DNA of 64,000 nucleotides from NCBI GenBank assembly GCA_026394395.1, contig JAPKYK010000005.1, forward strand, positions 1 to 64,000. Direction: 5' to 3'. Shown piece by piece: positions 52,211 to 60,559 of the stretch; the first letter of the stretch is position 1; each line of letters starts with the position of its first letter. Below the pieces are notes generated by a model that had not been told where the DNA came from, searched no databases, and was given only the letters and a program-made list of their open reading frames with translations. This DNA is from Methanomassiliicoccales archaeon (GTDB taxonomy: Archaea; Thermoplasmatota; Thermoplasmata; Methanomassiliicoccales; UBA472). The translations under genes and the position numbers were made by a program.

Positions 52211-54613
52211 ATGAGTCCGGGTGAAGGGAAGGCTGCCATGGCAGGGAACGTCGGACAGACGCTGATATGCACCCTGGACCGCTTTGGGCGGCTCAAGTAT
52301 TACAATCGCACCGTAGAATCATTGCTGGCCACCGACGAGTCCCGCCTGGTAGGCAACCCCTTGGTCTCCCTACTGGAGAATGGATGTTCCGGAGAAGTGG
52401 AGGCGGCGCTGCAGGAGTGCCTGAGCGGGCGCAGCACCCGGGAGCGGCTGACCATGACGCTCGGCCAGTCCCAGTTCTCCATATCCATGACCCCGGTCAA
52501 GGAGAGGGAGGAGATCGTGGGCGTGAGCCTGGTGGGCTTCCTCATGGGCGACGATCGGCGCGAACTCACCCTGGACATGGTGATGGAAGTGCTCCAGGAC
52601 CACGACCTTTTAGTGATGATGTACTCCCGCGAGGGGGACATCCGTCAGAGCAACACCCCGTTCCAGCGCTTCCTGGAGGTCGACCGCGACATCCTGGAAG
52701 GTCAGGACCTCTCCTTCATCCTGCACGGCGAGGAGGAGGACCGCAGGAAGCTGGTCAAGGCCCTGGTCCAACCGGAGCTGCCCTCCTTCATCACCCTGCC
52801 CATGCGGGTGCAGGGCCGGCCGGCCAAGCTCACTTGGTCCCTGCATCCCTTCCAGTCCGAGGGAAAGGACCTGGTCCTGGCCGTGGCCAGCATGCCCTTG
52901 CTGCGCCGCGGAGCGGATGGTTCCGGGGCGGAGTCCCTGATGTTCCTGGCCGAGACCTCCACCCAGCTCATCTCCAAGGAGAACCCCAACGAGGTGCTGC
53001 AGGGCGAGCTGGACAACCTGCTGCAGCGCGAGGGGCTGGACTTCGCCGTGCTGCGACTTCTGGGCTGGGACGGCCGACCGCAGCTGTTCTGCTCGGGCAT
53101 CGATTTCAAGAAGGCTCGGGAGCTGTTCGAGACCCAGGTGGGCGATTCCACGCTGGCGGTCCACATGGCCAAGGGCGAGAACTGCACCGTCTCCGCCCTG
53201 AACCAGGATGCCAACTTCAACGCCAATTCCATCGGGTTCCAATCGCTGGTCTGCCTGCCCCTGAGGTTCCGCGGGGACTTCGTGGGCGCCGGACTGTTCG
53301 GCAAGAAGGAACCGGTGGAGAACCTGGAGACCAGGAAGCTCACGCTGCAGGTCTTCTCCAACCAGATCACCATGATCTACTTCTATTCACTGCTCAACCA
53401 GCACTATATCCGGATAGGGGCGGAGTTCCAGACCATGTTCGAGATCTCCCGCCTGGTCTCCAGCACCCTGGACTACAAGGAGGTGCTGGACATCATTCTG
53501 ACGAAGGCCAAAGAGCTGGTGCAGTACGACAACTGCATAATCTTCGGATTCGATCACGGTGGAACCCAGCTTACCCCCCTTAGGTACATGGTACGGTACG
53601 AGGTGGACCCCAAGGCCCTGATCGTGAAGGTCGGCGAGGGCATCACCGGCATGGTGGCCAGCACCGGCAAGGGCACCCTGGTGGAGAGAGCCGACCTGGA
53701 CGAGAGGGCCAAGCAGGTGGACGGGACCCCGGAGGAGCCGTCCTCGCTCATCAGCGTCCCTCTGAAGATAGGCGATGAGATGCTGGGCGTGATGACGTTG
53801 GAAAAGGTGCCGGGAAAGCCGTTCACCCAGGAGGAGTACAACCTCATCGAGCTCTTCTCCGTGCACGCGGCCATGGCCCTGAAGAACTCCGGGAGCTTCA
53901 TGGACATAAAGTCCAAGGTGTCCATGCAGAAGATGTACAACATACTGCTGACCCACGACGTGGCCAATTACAACGTCCCCATACACGGCTTCCTGGAGAT
54001 GCTGATAAAGGACCCCAAGCTGGACGAGAGGCAGCGGCGCTACGTGAAGAGCTCGCTGGTCCAATCGCAGAACATCTCCAACCTGATCACCGACGTTCGC
54101 AAGCTGTGGAACATCATGGAATCGGAGAGCGCCGTGGAGCTGGGCCCGGTGGACATCCTGCCGCTGCTGCACGACATCGTCAAGGAGATTAAGTCGTCCT
54201 CCCTCTACTCGGACATACCCCTCGAGCTGATCTATCCCGAGGGTCAGGCCATGGTCTGGGCCGACAGCCTGGTCAAGGACGTCTTCTTCAACGTCATAAA
54301 CAATTCCCAGAAGTTCGGAGAGCAGAAGAAGGTGGACGTGTGCGTCCGTCCGGACAAGATCGGCGAGGTCAACTACTGGCGGGTGGAGGTGCGCGACCAG
54401 GGGAAGGGCATCCCCGACGAGCGCAAGCCGCTCCTGTTCCAGCGCTTCGAGAACCTGGACACCAGTATGGCCGCGGAGGGGCACGGCCTTGGGCTGTCGG
54501 TGGTGAAGGCGCTGATCGACCGATATCAGGGCCGGGTTTGGGTGGAGGACCGTATAAACGGAGATCCAACCAAGGGCTCGGTCTTCGTTATCATGTTGCT
54601 AAAAGCTGAATAA
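52211..54613 (+). CDS. Sensor histidine kinase, PAS-PAS-GAF-GAF-HATPase (soluble)
   Basis: The 800-residue protein has no membrane helix. A PAS domain (~15-120) begins LICTLDRFGRLKYYNRTVESLL; a second PAS (~125-230) begins HDLLVMMYSREGDIRQSNT. Two GAF-like domains follow (~245-395 and ~400-570). The HisKA-like segment has LLTHDVANYNVPIHGFLEML, with the presumptive phospho-acceptor histidine. The ATPase domain has the N-box VFFNVINNSQKFG, G1 VRDQGKGIPDE and G2 EGHGLGLSVVKALI. It probably senses a cytoplasmic small-molecule or redox signal. A response regulator follows in the same operon. Confidence 0.9.
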   Translation: MSPGEGKAAMAGNVGQTLICTLDRFGRLKYYNRTVESLLATDESRLVGNPLVSLLENGCSGEVEAALQECLSGRSTRERLTMTLGQSQFSISMTPVKEREEIVGVSLVGFLMGDDRRELTLDMVMEVLQDHDLLVMMYSREGDIRQSNTPFQRFLEVDRDILEGQDLSFILHGEEEDRRKLVKALVQPELPSFITLPMRVQGRPAKLTWSLHPFQSEGKDLVLAVASMPLLRRGADGSGAESLMFLAETSTQLISKENPNEVLQGELDNLLQREGLDFAVLRLLGWDGRPQLFCSGIDFKKARELFETQVGDSTLAVHMAKGENCTVSALNQDANFNANSIGFQSLVCLPLRFRGDFVGAGLFGKKEPVENLETRKLTLQVFSNQITMIYFYSLLNQHYIRIGAEFQTMFEISRLVSSTLDYKEVLDIILTKAKELVQYDNCIIFGFDHGGTQLTPLRYMVRYEVDPKALIVKVGEGITGMVASTGKGTLVERADLDERAKQVDGTPEEPSSLISVPLKIGDEMLGVMTLEKVPGKPFTQEEYNLIELFSVHAAMALKNSGSFMDIKSKVSMQKMYNILLTHDVANYNVPIHGFLEMLIKDPKLDERQRRYVKSSLVQSQNISNLITDVRKLWNIMESESAVELGPVDILPLLHDIVKEIKSSSLYSDIPLELIYPEGQAMVWADSLVKDVFFNVINNSQKFGEQKKVDVCVRPDKIGEVNYWRVEVRDQGKGIPDERKPLLFQRFENLDTSMAAEGHGLGLSVVKALIDRYQGRVWVEDRINGDPTKGSVFVIMLLKAE

Positions 54614-54653
54614 CCTATTTATTGTAGGGAATAATAAGCGTACGAGGATTCCG

Positions 54654-55031
54654 ATGGGTGGTAAGGTAAAGCTGTCTGTGCTCATGATCGAGGACAATTC
54701 CGACCACGTCGACCTATGCCGGGAGCACTTGCCATCGGACGAGTTCGAGGTGTCGGTGGCCCGCAACGGCGCCGAGGCCTTGGCATACATCAAGAAGATG
54801 CCTTACGACGTGATCCTTCTGGATTACCTTCTTCCGGACACCAACGGCATGGACCTGCTGCCCCGCATACGCGAGTTCCAGCCCAACGCCAGCATCCTTT
54901 TCGTGAGCGCGTTGGACGATCCGGACCTCAGCTATCAGGCCATTAGGTCCGAGGCCTCCGACTACGTGATCAAGGGCTTCGGCTACTTCCGCAGCCTGCC
55001 GGATCGCATCAGGGAGTCGCTGGAGAAATGA
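54654..55031 (+). CDS. CheY-like response regulator receiver
   Basis: The 125-residue single receiver domain has the acidic pocket VLMIEDNSDH, the phospho-acceptor aspartate in VILLDYLLPDTNG, FVSALDD (T/S position) and the lysine in SDYVIKG. It has no output domain. Following the histidine kinase by 40 bp, it is the likely partner; its output may be protein-protein contact. Its stop overlaps the next flavoprotein gene by 4 nt. Confidence 0.92.
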   Translation: MGGKVKLSVLMIEDNSDHVDLCREHLPSDEFEVSVARNGAEALAYIKKMPYDVILLDYLLPDTNGMDLLPRIREFQPNASILFVSALDDPDLSYQAIRSEASDYVIKGFGYFRSLPDRIRESLEK

Positions 55032-55606
55032 GCCTGTTGGTGCTGGGCCTGAACGGCTCGCCGCGCCGCCACGGCAACTCCGAGACGCTTTTAAGCGAGG
55101 CGCTCAAGGGAGCGGAGGAGGCCGGCGCCAACACCCTCCAGTTCAATTTGGCCTTCATGGAGATATCGTCCTGCGAGGCCTGCGAGGAATGCTTCACCGA
55201 CGGGGAGTGCATCGTCCTAGACGAGATGTGCCGCCTGTACGACACCTTAGAGGCGGCGGACGCGGTCATCGTCGCCAGCCCCATCTACTTCTCCGGCATG
55301 AGCGCCCAGACCAAGACGGCAGTGGACCGCTGCCAGGCCCTCTGGGCCCGCCGGACGGTGCTGAAGGTCCCCCGAAAGCCCGGAGTCGGGGCCATCATAC
55401 TGTCGGCCGCCCAGCCTCAGGCCAAGTTCGAGAACGCCGTGTCGGAGCTGAGGGCGTTCATGATCGGCATCGGCGTCCGGCCGGTGAGCATACTCACCGT
55501 CCCTGGACTAAGTAAGAAAGGCTCGGCGGCGGAACGTCCCGAGGCGCTCTCCTCCGCCCGCTCCCTCGGGCAAGAGCTGGTGCGGGCGCTCACTGCTGAT
55601 CCATAG
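55028..55606 (+). CDS. NAD(P)H-dependent FMN reductase-like flavoprotein (Isf family)
   Basis: The 192-residue flavodoxin-fold protein has GLNGSPRRHGNSETLL (FMN-phosphate loop), a compact cysteine cluster CEACEECFTDGEC, and VIVASPIYFSGMSAQTKTAVDR. The C-x2-C-x2-C-x5-C motif resembles iron-sulfur flavoproteins of methanogens. ATGA overlap with the response regulator makes it part of the signalling operon, suggesting that the pathway may control or report redox state. Confidence 0.85.
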   Translation: MSLLVLGLNGSPRRHGNSETLLSEALKGAEEAGANTLQFNLAFMEISSCEACEECFTDGECIVLDEMCRLYDTLEAADAVIVASPIYFSGMSAQTKTAVDRCQALWARRTVLKVPRKPGVGAIILSAAQPQAKFENAVSELRAFMIGIGVRPVSILTVPGLSKKGSAAERPEALSSARSLGQELVRALTADP

Positions 55607-56342
55607 AGCGCACGCTGCGCCGCAGCCACAGGAACATGCCGATGACCAGCACCGAGGCCGCCGCCAGCCCGATAAAGGGCACCGCCTCGTGGTCCCAGAC
55701 CTCTCCGGCCACGGCGAAGCCGTTGAACAGGGCGTGCAGCAGCACCGCGGCCAAGTAGTACGGGAGCCAGCTGGCATCGATGTGCCTTGCGCCCAACAGA
55801 TACTTGCGGGCGATGCCGTAGCCCAGCACGGCCGAGGCCGAGGCGTGCAGCAAGGTGGACGCCACCGCCCTGGTCAACGCGGTCGCCAGAAATACATCGA
55901 AGCCGCTCAGCAAGGCGCTGCTGTTGTAGAACACGTTCTCCATGGCCGCGAAGCCCAGTCCCACCGCCGCCCCGTAGATGAATCCGTCCTCCGGTTCGCG
56001 GATGCGGTGCCGGATGGCGATGACGCCCCATCCCTTGGTCCATTCTTCCACCAGGGGGGCGATGACCACCGACAGCAGGACGATCTCCAGGGTGGGGTCG
56101 TACGCTTCGAAGGACCAGAACCCCTCGGAGAAGATGGAGCCGGGGGAGTAGATGAGCTCGATGGCCACGCTCTCCAGCACCACGGCGGCGATGATGGAGA
56201 CGATCATCCCGAAGAGGTAGACGGAGAGCACCTGCCCCCATCTCTCCCGGTTGTACCGCTCCGAGTTGCGGATCCATATCAGATAGATCAGCGATGGCAC
56301 GATGGCGGCCAGCAGGACGACGGCCAGTTCCCAGAGCTCCAT
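55590..56342 (-). CDS. PrsW-family intramembrane glutamic protease
   Basis: The 250-residue polytopic protein starts at ATG 56342, which follows an AGGTG ribosome site; a further upstream frame is less family-like. It has several transmembrane helices and the signatures APLVEEWTKGWG and GAAVGLGFAAMENVFY, where the E-E-x2-K and E-N motifs form the active site of PrsW/CPBP-like proteases. It cleaves a membrane substrate, which cannot be identified from sequence. The 3' end overlaps the flavoprotein gene by 17 bp in convergent orientation. Confidence 0.85.
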   Translation of the reverse strand: MELWELAVVLLAAIVPSLIYLIWIRNSERYNRERWGQVLSVYLFGMIVSIIAAVVLESVAIELIYSPGSIFSEGFWSFEAYDPTLEIVLLSVVIAPLVEEWTKGWGVIAIRHRIREPEDGFIYGAAVGLGFAAMENVFYNSSALLSGFDVFLATALTRAVASTLLHASASAVLGYGIARKYLLGARHIDASWLPYYLAAVLLHALFNGFAVAGEVWDHEAVPFIGLAAASVLVIGMFLWLRRSVRSMDQQ

Positions 56343-56448
56343 TCGGCACCTGGTCAGATAAGTCATCTGACGGCATATCAATCTGCTGTTCAGGATATAG
56401 GTGGAACCATGCCCCATAAAAGGGCTTGGATATGATCCGATCCACAGA

Positions 56449-57468
56449 TCAGGCGTCCGTGCCCAGGCCGCGGGGGCTCTCCCGTTTTACGGTCGTGGGC
56501 AGCGGCCGTTCCTCCTCGGTCGGCCGTTCGGAGATGATCAGGTCCTTCAGCACCGGGGTGAAGGGGTCGATAAGCCCTCCGACCGCCCCCAGAAGCTTGA
56601 GCGCTGGCAGGTCGGTCTCCCGCACGCCTCCTCCGAAGACGATCTCCACCTCGCTCTTTATCGCCTCCGCCGCCAGCTCCGCGTCGAAGCCCTGACCGGC
56701 GCCTAGGCGCCTCAGGTCCAGCACGGCTACCTTTTCGAATCCCAGGTCATCGAGCAGCTTCAACGAATCCTTCAACGAAGTGAAGCGGAAGCGCTGAGAG
56801 CCCCAGCGCACCTCCCCGTCGAAATACAGCAGGGGAACGCTATGGTCGGACAGCTCGATGACCTCTTCCAGCATCTTCAGGGAACTGCAGGTCAGGCTCC
56901 CGATCATCGCGTTCTGTGCGCCGAGGGTGAAGGCGTCGAAGATGTCCTGCACGTCACGCACCCCCATCTCCAGCCAGACGGAGTACTTGCGCTTCATCAG
57001 CTGCTTCAGGGCCTCGAAGTTGGGGCGGGCGCGCTCCATCCCGGAGAGGTCCATCAGCAGGACGTCCTCGGCGCCGTAGCGCTTGGACCCCACCGCCTTC
57101 CAATAGGCGTTGAAGGAGACCCCCGGCGACATCTCCCATTCACCCTTCCAACGCAGCTCCACCACCTGGGCCACCTGCACCAGCGGCAGGTCCAGCAGCG
57201 GGATGTTGAACAGGCTCCAGGTGTCCACCGGGACGATGGGGATGTGCAGGAAGTCCTTCCCGGCCGTCTCGGTGCCAGCGATGAAGTCCTTGCGCTCCTG
57301 TTCGCCCTCGAACCCCAGCGGCACCAGCTCCCGCCCGCAATCCAGGCAGACATAGCTGCCGTCCTGGTTGTCCAGGGCGGCCATAGGTCCGCCCACCAGT
57401 ATCTTGGGGGTCACGCGGCGCGATCCGCAGTACTGGCAGGCAACGATATTCTCGGTCATCTCAATCAT
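56449..57468 (-). CDS. HisA-related TIM-barrel protein with N-terminal zinc ribbon
   Basis: The 339-residue protein begins with a zinc ribbon, ACQYCGSRRVTPK then YVCLDCGREL, and has a TIM-barrel part resembling the archaeal HisA-related proteins (COG1411): LLMDLSGMER, VWLEMGVRDVQDIFDAFTLGAQNAMIG and EIVFGGGVRETDLPALKLLG, where glycine-rich loops would hold a phosphate. The usual HisA catalytic aspartates are not obvious. A role in an unknown ribose-phosphate or cofactor pathway is possible. Start is uncertain between 57468 and 57459. It overlaps the upstream flavoprotein gene by 8 bp. Confidence 0.75.
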   Translation of the reverse strand: MIEMTENIVACQYCGSRRVTPKILVGGPMAALDNQDGSYVCLDCGRELVPLGFEGEQERKDFIAGTETAGKDFLHIPIVPVDTWSLFNIPLLDLPLVQVAQVVELRWKGEWEMSPGVSFNAYWKAVGSKRYGAEDVLLMDLSGMERARPNFEALKQLMKRKYSVWLEMGVRDVQDIFDAFTLGAQNAMIGSLTCSSLKMLEEVIELSDHSVPLLYFDGEVRWGSQRFRFTSLKDSLKLLDDLGFEKVAVLDLRRLGAGQGFDAELAAEAIKSEVEIVFGGGVRETDLPALKLLGAVGGLIDPFTPVLKDLIISERPTEEERPLPTTVKRESPRGLGTDA

Positions 57469-58018
57469 CGGGGAAGATGAACTGTTCCAGCTCCTTGAGC
57501 GTCTCCTGCGCGTAGAAGTTGTCCTTGAGGTTCACCAGGGTCTTCATGCCTGGCACCACGAAGGTCTTGACCTCCTCGAACCCGAGGTCTATGTTCAAGA
57601 GCTTGTGGTAACGGTTGTGCATGTAGCCGTAGATCACATGCCCGTCGATTAGCCCGCAGGTGAACAGGGCGGCGGCCCTCCGACCTGGCTTTTCGCTCTT
57701 CTTCGACATAAGATAATAAAGGCGGTCCACGAAGCATTTGGTTAGGCCCGTCTCCACGCCCATGTAAATGGGCGAGCCAATAATCAGCACGTCGGCGTTC
57801 TGGATCAGGGCGTACGCCTCCTTCATGTCGTCGTCCTTGACGCACTCCCCGCCCGCGTCGCAGCGGTAGCATCCATCGCAATCCTGGATCTCCTTGTCCA
57901 GAAGCTCGTAGTAGGTGACCTCTGCCCCCCGGTCCCTGGCCTTCTTGGCCAGTTCCTTGAGCATGGTTCCGGTGTTCCCCTCCGGCCGGGGACTTCCATT
58001 GACCAATACTATCCTCAT
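57461..58018 (-). CDS. NAD(P)H-dependent FMN reductase-like flavoprotein (Isf family)
   Basis: The 185-residue flavodoxin-fold protein has VLVNGSPRPEGNTGTML and CDGCYRCDAGGEC (compact cysteine cluster) and VLIIGSPIYMGVETGLTKCFVDRL. It resembles the iron-sulfur flavoprotein/oxidoreductase family and is a second, distinct paralogue of the gene at 55028. The physiological electron partner is unknown. It is coupled to the HisA-like gene by an 8-bp overlap. Confidence 0.85.
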   Translation of the reverse strand: MRIVLVNGSPRPEGNTGTMLKELAKKARDRGAEVTYYELLDKEIQDCDGCYRCDAGGECVKDDDMKEAYALIQNADVLIIGSPIYMGVETGLTKCFVDRLYYLMSKKSEKPGRRAAALFTCGLIDGHVIYGYMHNRYHKLLNIDLGFEEVKTFVVPGMKTLVNLKDNFYAQETLKELEQFIFPDD

Positions 58019-58063
58019 GCTACCCTCCGGTGGGGATAGCGGATGTTGAACATAATCCTTACC

Positions 58064-58530
58064 TCAGTCCTCGTAGCTGATGCCCTTGCCCGGGCGGATG
58101 ATCAAGGATAGCATCAATCCAACGAAGCAGAACGCCGCACTTACGATCCAGCTCATGATGTAGCCTTCCTCGTTTGTGTTCTCCGCGATGTAGAACGGAT
58201 TGATTACGACCAGCACCGTGTACCCGGACATGACCGCCGCGGCCATCACCGGGCCGATGGACCCGACAATGATGCGGAACAGGGAGTTCATGCCCGAGAC
58301 CACGCCGAAGTCCTTCTGAGGGGCGACCATGCCCACAACGTTGATGAAGGAGACCATGGCCAAGCCCATGCCCTGGACGCCCATGGAGATCCAGATCATC
58401 CAATCCTTGCTGTGCCAGAGTATGAGCATAGCTATGCCGATGGTGAAAAGAGCCATGCCCAAGGCCAGCACCCGGTCCGCGCCGTAGCGCTTGGACCAGA
58501 CAACGGCCGCCGGAGCGAAGAACCATCTGG
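58064..58530 (-). pseudogene. MFS transporter C-terminal fragment
   Basis: The readable frame gives the last third of a major facilitator transporter: WFFAPAAVVWSKRYGADRV (a typical MFS loop with a basic K-R-Y-G-A-D-R), followed by four hydrophobic helices and the C-terminal end. The first two thirds (about 8 helices) are missing. Upstream of ~58530 the frame runs into AT-rich unrelated sequence. The ATG at 58471 gives only 135 residues, unlikely to be functional. I infer a deletion or insertion remnant. Confidence 0.7.
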
Positions 58531-58815
58531 CATGAAATAGAATATATAAATATAGACCGTTGGTCAGAGTCCAACAGGAATCATTATCTCACAACAATAA
58601 TTCCTATTAGAATCCATGGACCAACTGGCCTGTGCATTTAAAAAATATTAAATAAATTAAATTATGAAAAATAATTATATATGAAGCTCAGCTTGCGCAC
58701 ATTGACCTCTTCTCTCAATCTTTTCATGGTATCTATGGAGTTTTTTTGTAGCTAACGGACCGATATCCGATCTGTCATCGCTAACTCTTTTTTAGCGCAT
58801 CGGAATATAGGTGGC
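58531..58815. other. AT-rich intergenic region after the truncated MFS gene
   Basis: No gene is recognised. It starts at the break of the MFS fragment and is much lower in GC than either side. It holds TATA-like strings (~58670) and a T-run at ~58740-58746. A 24-codon frame at 58681 has no recognisable content. Confidence 0.5.
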
Positions 58816-59706
58816 ATGCGCAAGGTGTTGGTCGTGGGCGCCGCCGGTCTCCTGGGGCAATATCTCATGTCCTCAGGGAGAGAGGCAGGCCTGCAGATGT
58901 CAGGCACTTACAACGAGACGGTCCCCCAAGACACTAGAAACCTTATCCACATGGACATGACCGACCGCGGTTCGGTGGTCCAGGGACTTCGAGCGACCGC
59001 TCCGGACGCGGTGGTAATCTCCGCGGCCATGACCAACGTGGACCAGTGCGAGAGGGAGCCGTCCAAGGCCTACGCGGTGAACATGGAGGGGACGTTCAAC
59101 GTCGCCGCCGAATGTCAGGCCGCTGGTGTTAGGATGATCTACATATCCACCGACTATGTCTTCAACGGCCTGAAGAAAGGACGGTACCACGAGCACGAAG
59201 CCCCGGACCCATCGAGCGTTTACGCCCGCAGCAAGCTGGAAGGGGAAAGGGTGACCCTTGACGCCAACCCGGAAAATCTGATTTGCCGGGTCTCGGTGGT
59301 CTACGGCTGGAACCGTCTGGGGTCCAAGGGCAATTTCGTCACCTGGATCATCAGCTCCATCCGGGAGGGGAAGCCCATACGCCTCTATCACGACCAGTTC
59401 GTCTCCCCCACCTACGCCCCGGCGGCGGCCCGGGACATTATAGAACTGGCTGGTAAGAACGCCGTAGGCGTCTATCACACCAGCGGTCCGGACTGCCTGA
59501 GCCGCTACGACATCGGCCTGAAGGTGGCCGAGGCCTTCGACCTCGATCAAGGTCTCATTTTCCCGGTCAGCACCGCGGAGATGCCACTACTGGCCGTCCG
59601 ACCGCCCCGTTCGTGCCTGTCCGTGGACAAGGCCGAGGCCCTGCTCGACCGGCCCATGGTTGGGATCAACGAAGGGCTCATCGATATGAGAAAGAACGCC
59701 CCCTGA
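58816..59706 (+). CDS. RmlD-like SDR (dTDP-4-dehydrorhamnose reductase family)
   Basis: The 296-residue protein has VLVVGAAGLLGQYLM, VVISAAMTNVDQCEREPSKAYAVN, YISTDYVFNG, YARSKLEGE with Y-x3-K, and CRVSVVYGWNR. These are the core of the RmlD/MAT-beta group of reductases that reduce the C4 keto group of dTDP-6-deoxy-L-lyxo-4-hexulose. It is the only RmlD candidate and lies 33 kb from rmlA-C-B, so it could complete dTDP-L-rhamnose synthesis; the alternative is a relative with another substrate. It converges with the gene at 59715. Confidence 0.8.
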   Translation: MRKVLVVGAAGLLGQYLMSSGREAGLQMSGTYNETVPQDTRNLIHMDMTDRGSVVQGLRATAPDAVVISAAMTNVDQCEREPSKAYAVNMEGTFNVAAECQAAGVRMIYISTDYVFNGLKKGRYHEHEAPDPSSVYARSKLEGERVTLDANPENLICRVSVVYGWNRLGSKGNFVTWIISSIREGKPIRLYHDQFVSPTYAPAAARDIIELAGKNAVGVYHTSGPDCLSRYDIGLKVAEAFDLDQGLIFPVSTAEMPLLAVRPPRSCLSVDKAEALLDRPMVGINEGLIDMRKNAP

Positions 59707-59714
59707 AGGGTCTT

Positions 59715-60152
59715 CTACTCACTGCCAATGCGCTCCAGGCATTGCTGGACCTTGTCCGACATGGGGCCTTCGCCGGACTCGTCCTCCAATAATTGATAGT
59801 AGACCAGCGCCAGGCGGTAATTGCCCATCTCGAAGTGCTGTTCGGCCTTGAGGGCGGCAACGCTCTCGGCCTCCTCCCGGGACATGGGGCGCAGGAAGTT
59901 GAAGATGCCCTGCTCCACCTCCACGTCATGCCGGAAGGTCTCCTGGAGGAAGTTCATTATCTTCACCAGCTCGGCGAACTTCCACTGGCGCATAAGGCGC
60001 TTGCGCGCCTCATACATGGTGTTCAGGATGCGCCGCCGGTTCAATCCCAGTCCCAGGTTATCCAGGAAGATGTCGGCATAGTCGTCGATGATGAAGAGCG
60101 CCTGCTCTTCCACCTCCATGCCGTCGAAGTCCTCCTTCTTGATCAACCACAT
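59715..60152 (-). CDS. Unknown helical protein (TPR-like tail)
   Basis: From ATG 60152 the protein has 145 residues; a longer frame from 60230 lacks recognisable sequence in the extra part and a GGGGGG ribosome site precedes the shorter start. It is nearly all alpha-helical: FIIDDYADIFLDNLGLGLNRRRILNTMYEAR, then KIMNFLQETF, and a C-terminal stretch with the TPR-like pattern ALKAEQHFEMGNYRLALVYY. No family is recognised. Confidence 0.6.
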   Translation of the reverse strand: MWLIKKEDFDGMEVEEQALFIIDDYADIFLDNLGLGLNRRRILNTMYEARKRLMRQWKFAELVKIMNFLQETFRHDVEVEQGIFNFLRPMSREEAESVAALKAEQHFEMGNYRLALVYYQLLEDESGEGPMSDKVQQCLERIGSE

Positions 60153-60274
60153 TCCCCCCGTTATCAAAGCTGAATTGCCCGACCACCATATCTCTTTCGG
60201 CAATTGAACGTTTCCCCGGGTGCAACCCAAATATCAGTGATTATTACCGTTCAAGGCCGAGCGCAACCACGAAC

Positions 60275-60446
60275 ATGACATTCGAGAACCTGGCCAAGGC
60301 CTTTGTAGACGAGAGCCAAGCCTGTAACCGATATTCCTTCTATAACATGGCCGAAGGCTACGAGCACGTGGGTACTGAACCGCCGGAGAAGTGCCCCCTG
60401 CGACCACTCCCGCTCCTGCTTCAAGAGGCGCTGCGAAACCTATTGA
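60275..60446 (+). pseudogene. Rubrerythrin remnant with internal deletion and frameshift
   Basis: The first ~25 codons read MTFENLAKAFVDESQACNRYS, the N-terminus of rubrerythrin, directly joined to EHVGTEPPEKCP, which belongs to the C-terminal rubredoxin domain. After this proline the phase changes by one base; the other frame then gives CDHSRSCFKRRCETY and stops at 60444-60446, the usual rubrerythrin ending. So ~120 residues of the ferritin-like core are lost and there is a frameshift. It is not functional. The open phase runs on into the HdrA-like gene but is not part of it. Confidence 0.75.
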
Positions 60447-60559
60447 GGCGGGGCGACCCGCAAATCCCTTCATTATTATGGTGCCTTCGGGGAAATCTTA
60501 ATAATAATGGACCTTGGCTTTTGTACCTCCAAGAGCGCACCGCAGAGGAGGATTCACCG

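Noticed and set aside
53387-54484. 365-residue open frame on the minus strand
   Set aside because: It is fully inside the histidine kinase gene; the product is His/Leu/Val-rich with no domain.
60275-60559. N-terminal extension of the HdrA-like protein
   Set aside because: The first part is rubrerythrin debris in a shifted phase, and a strong ribosome-binding site precedes ATG 60560.
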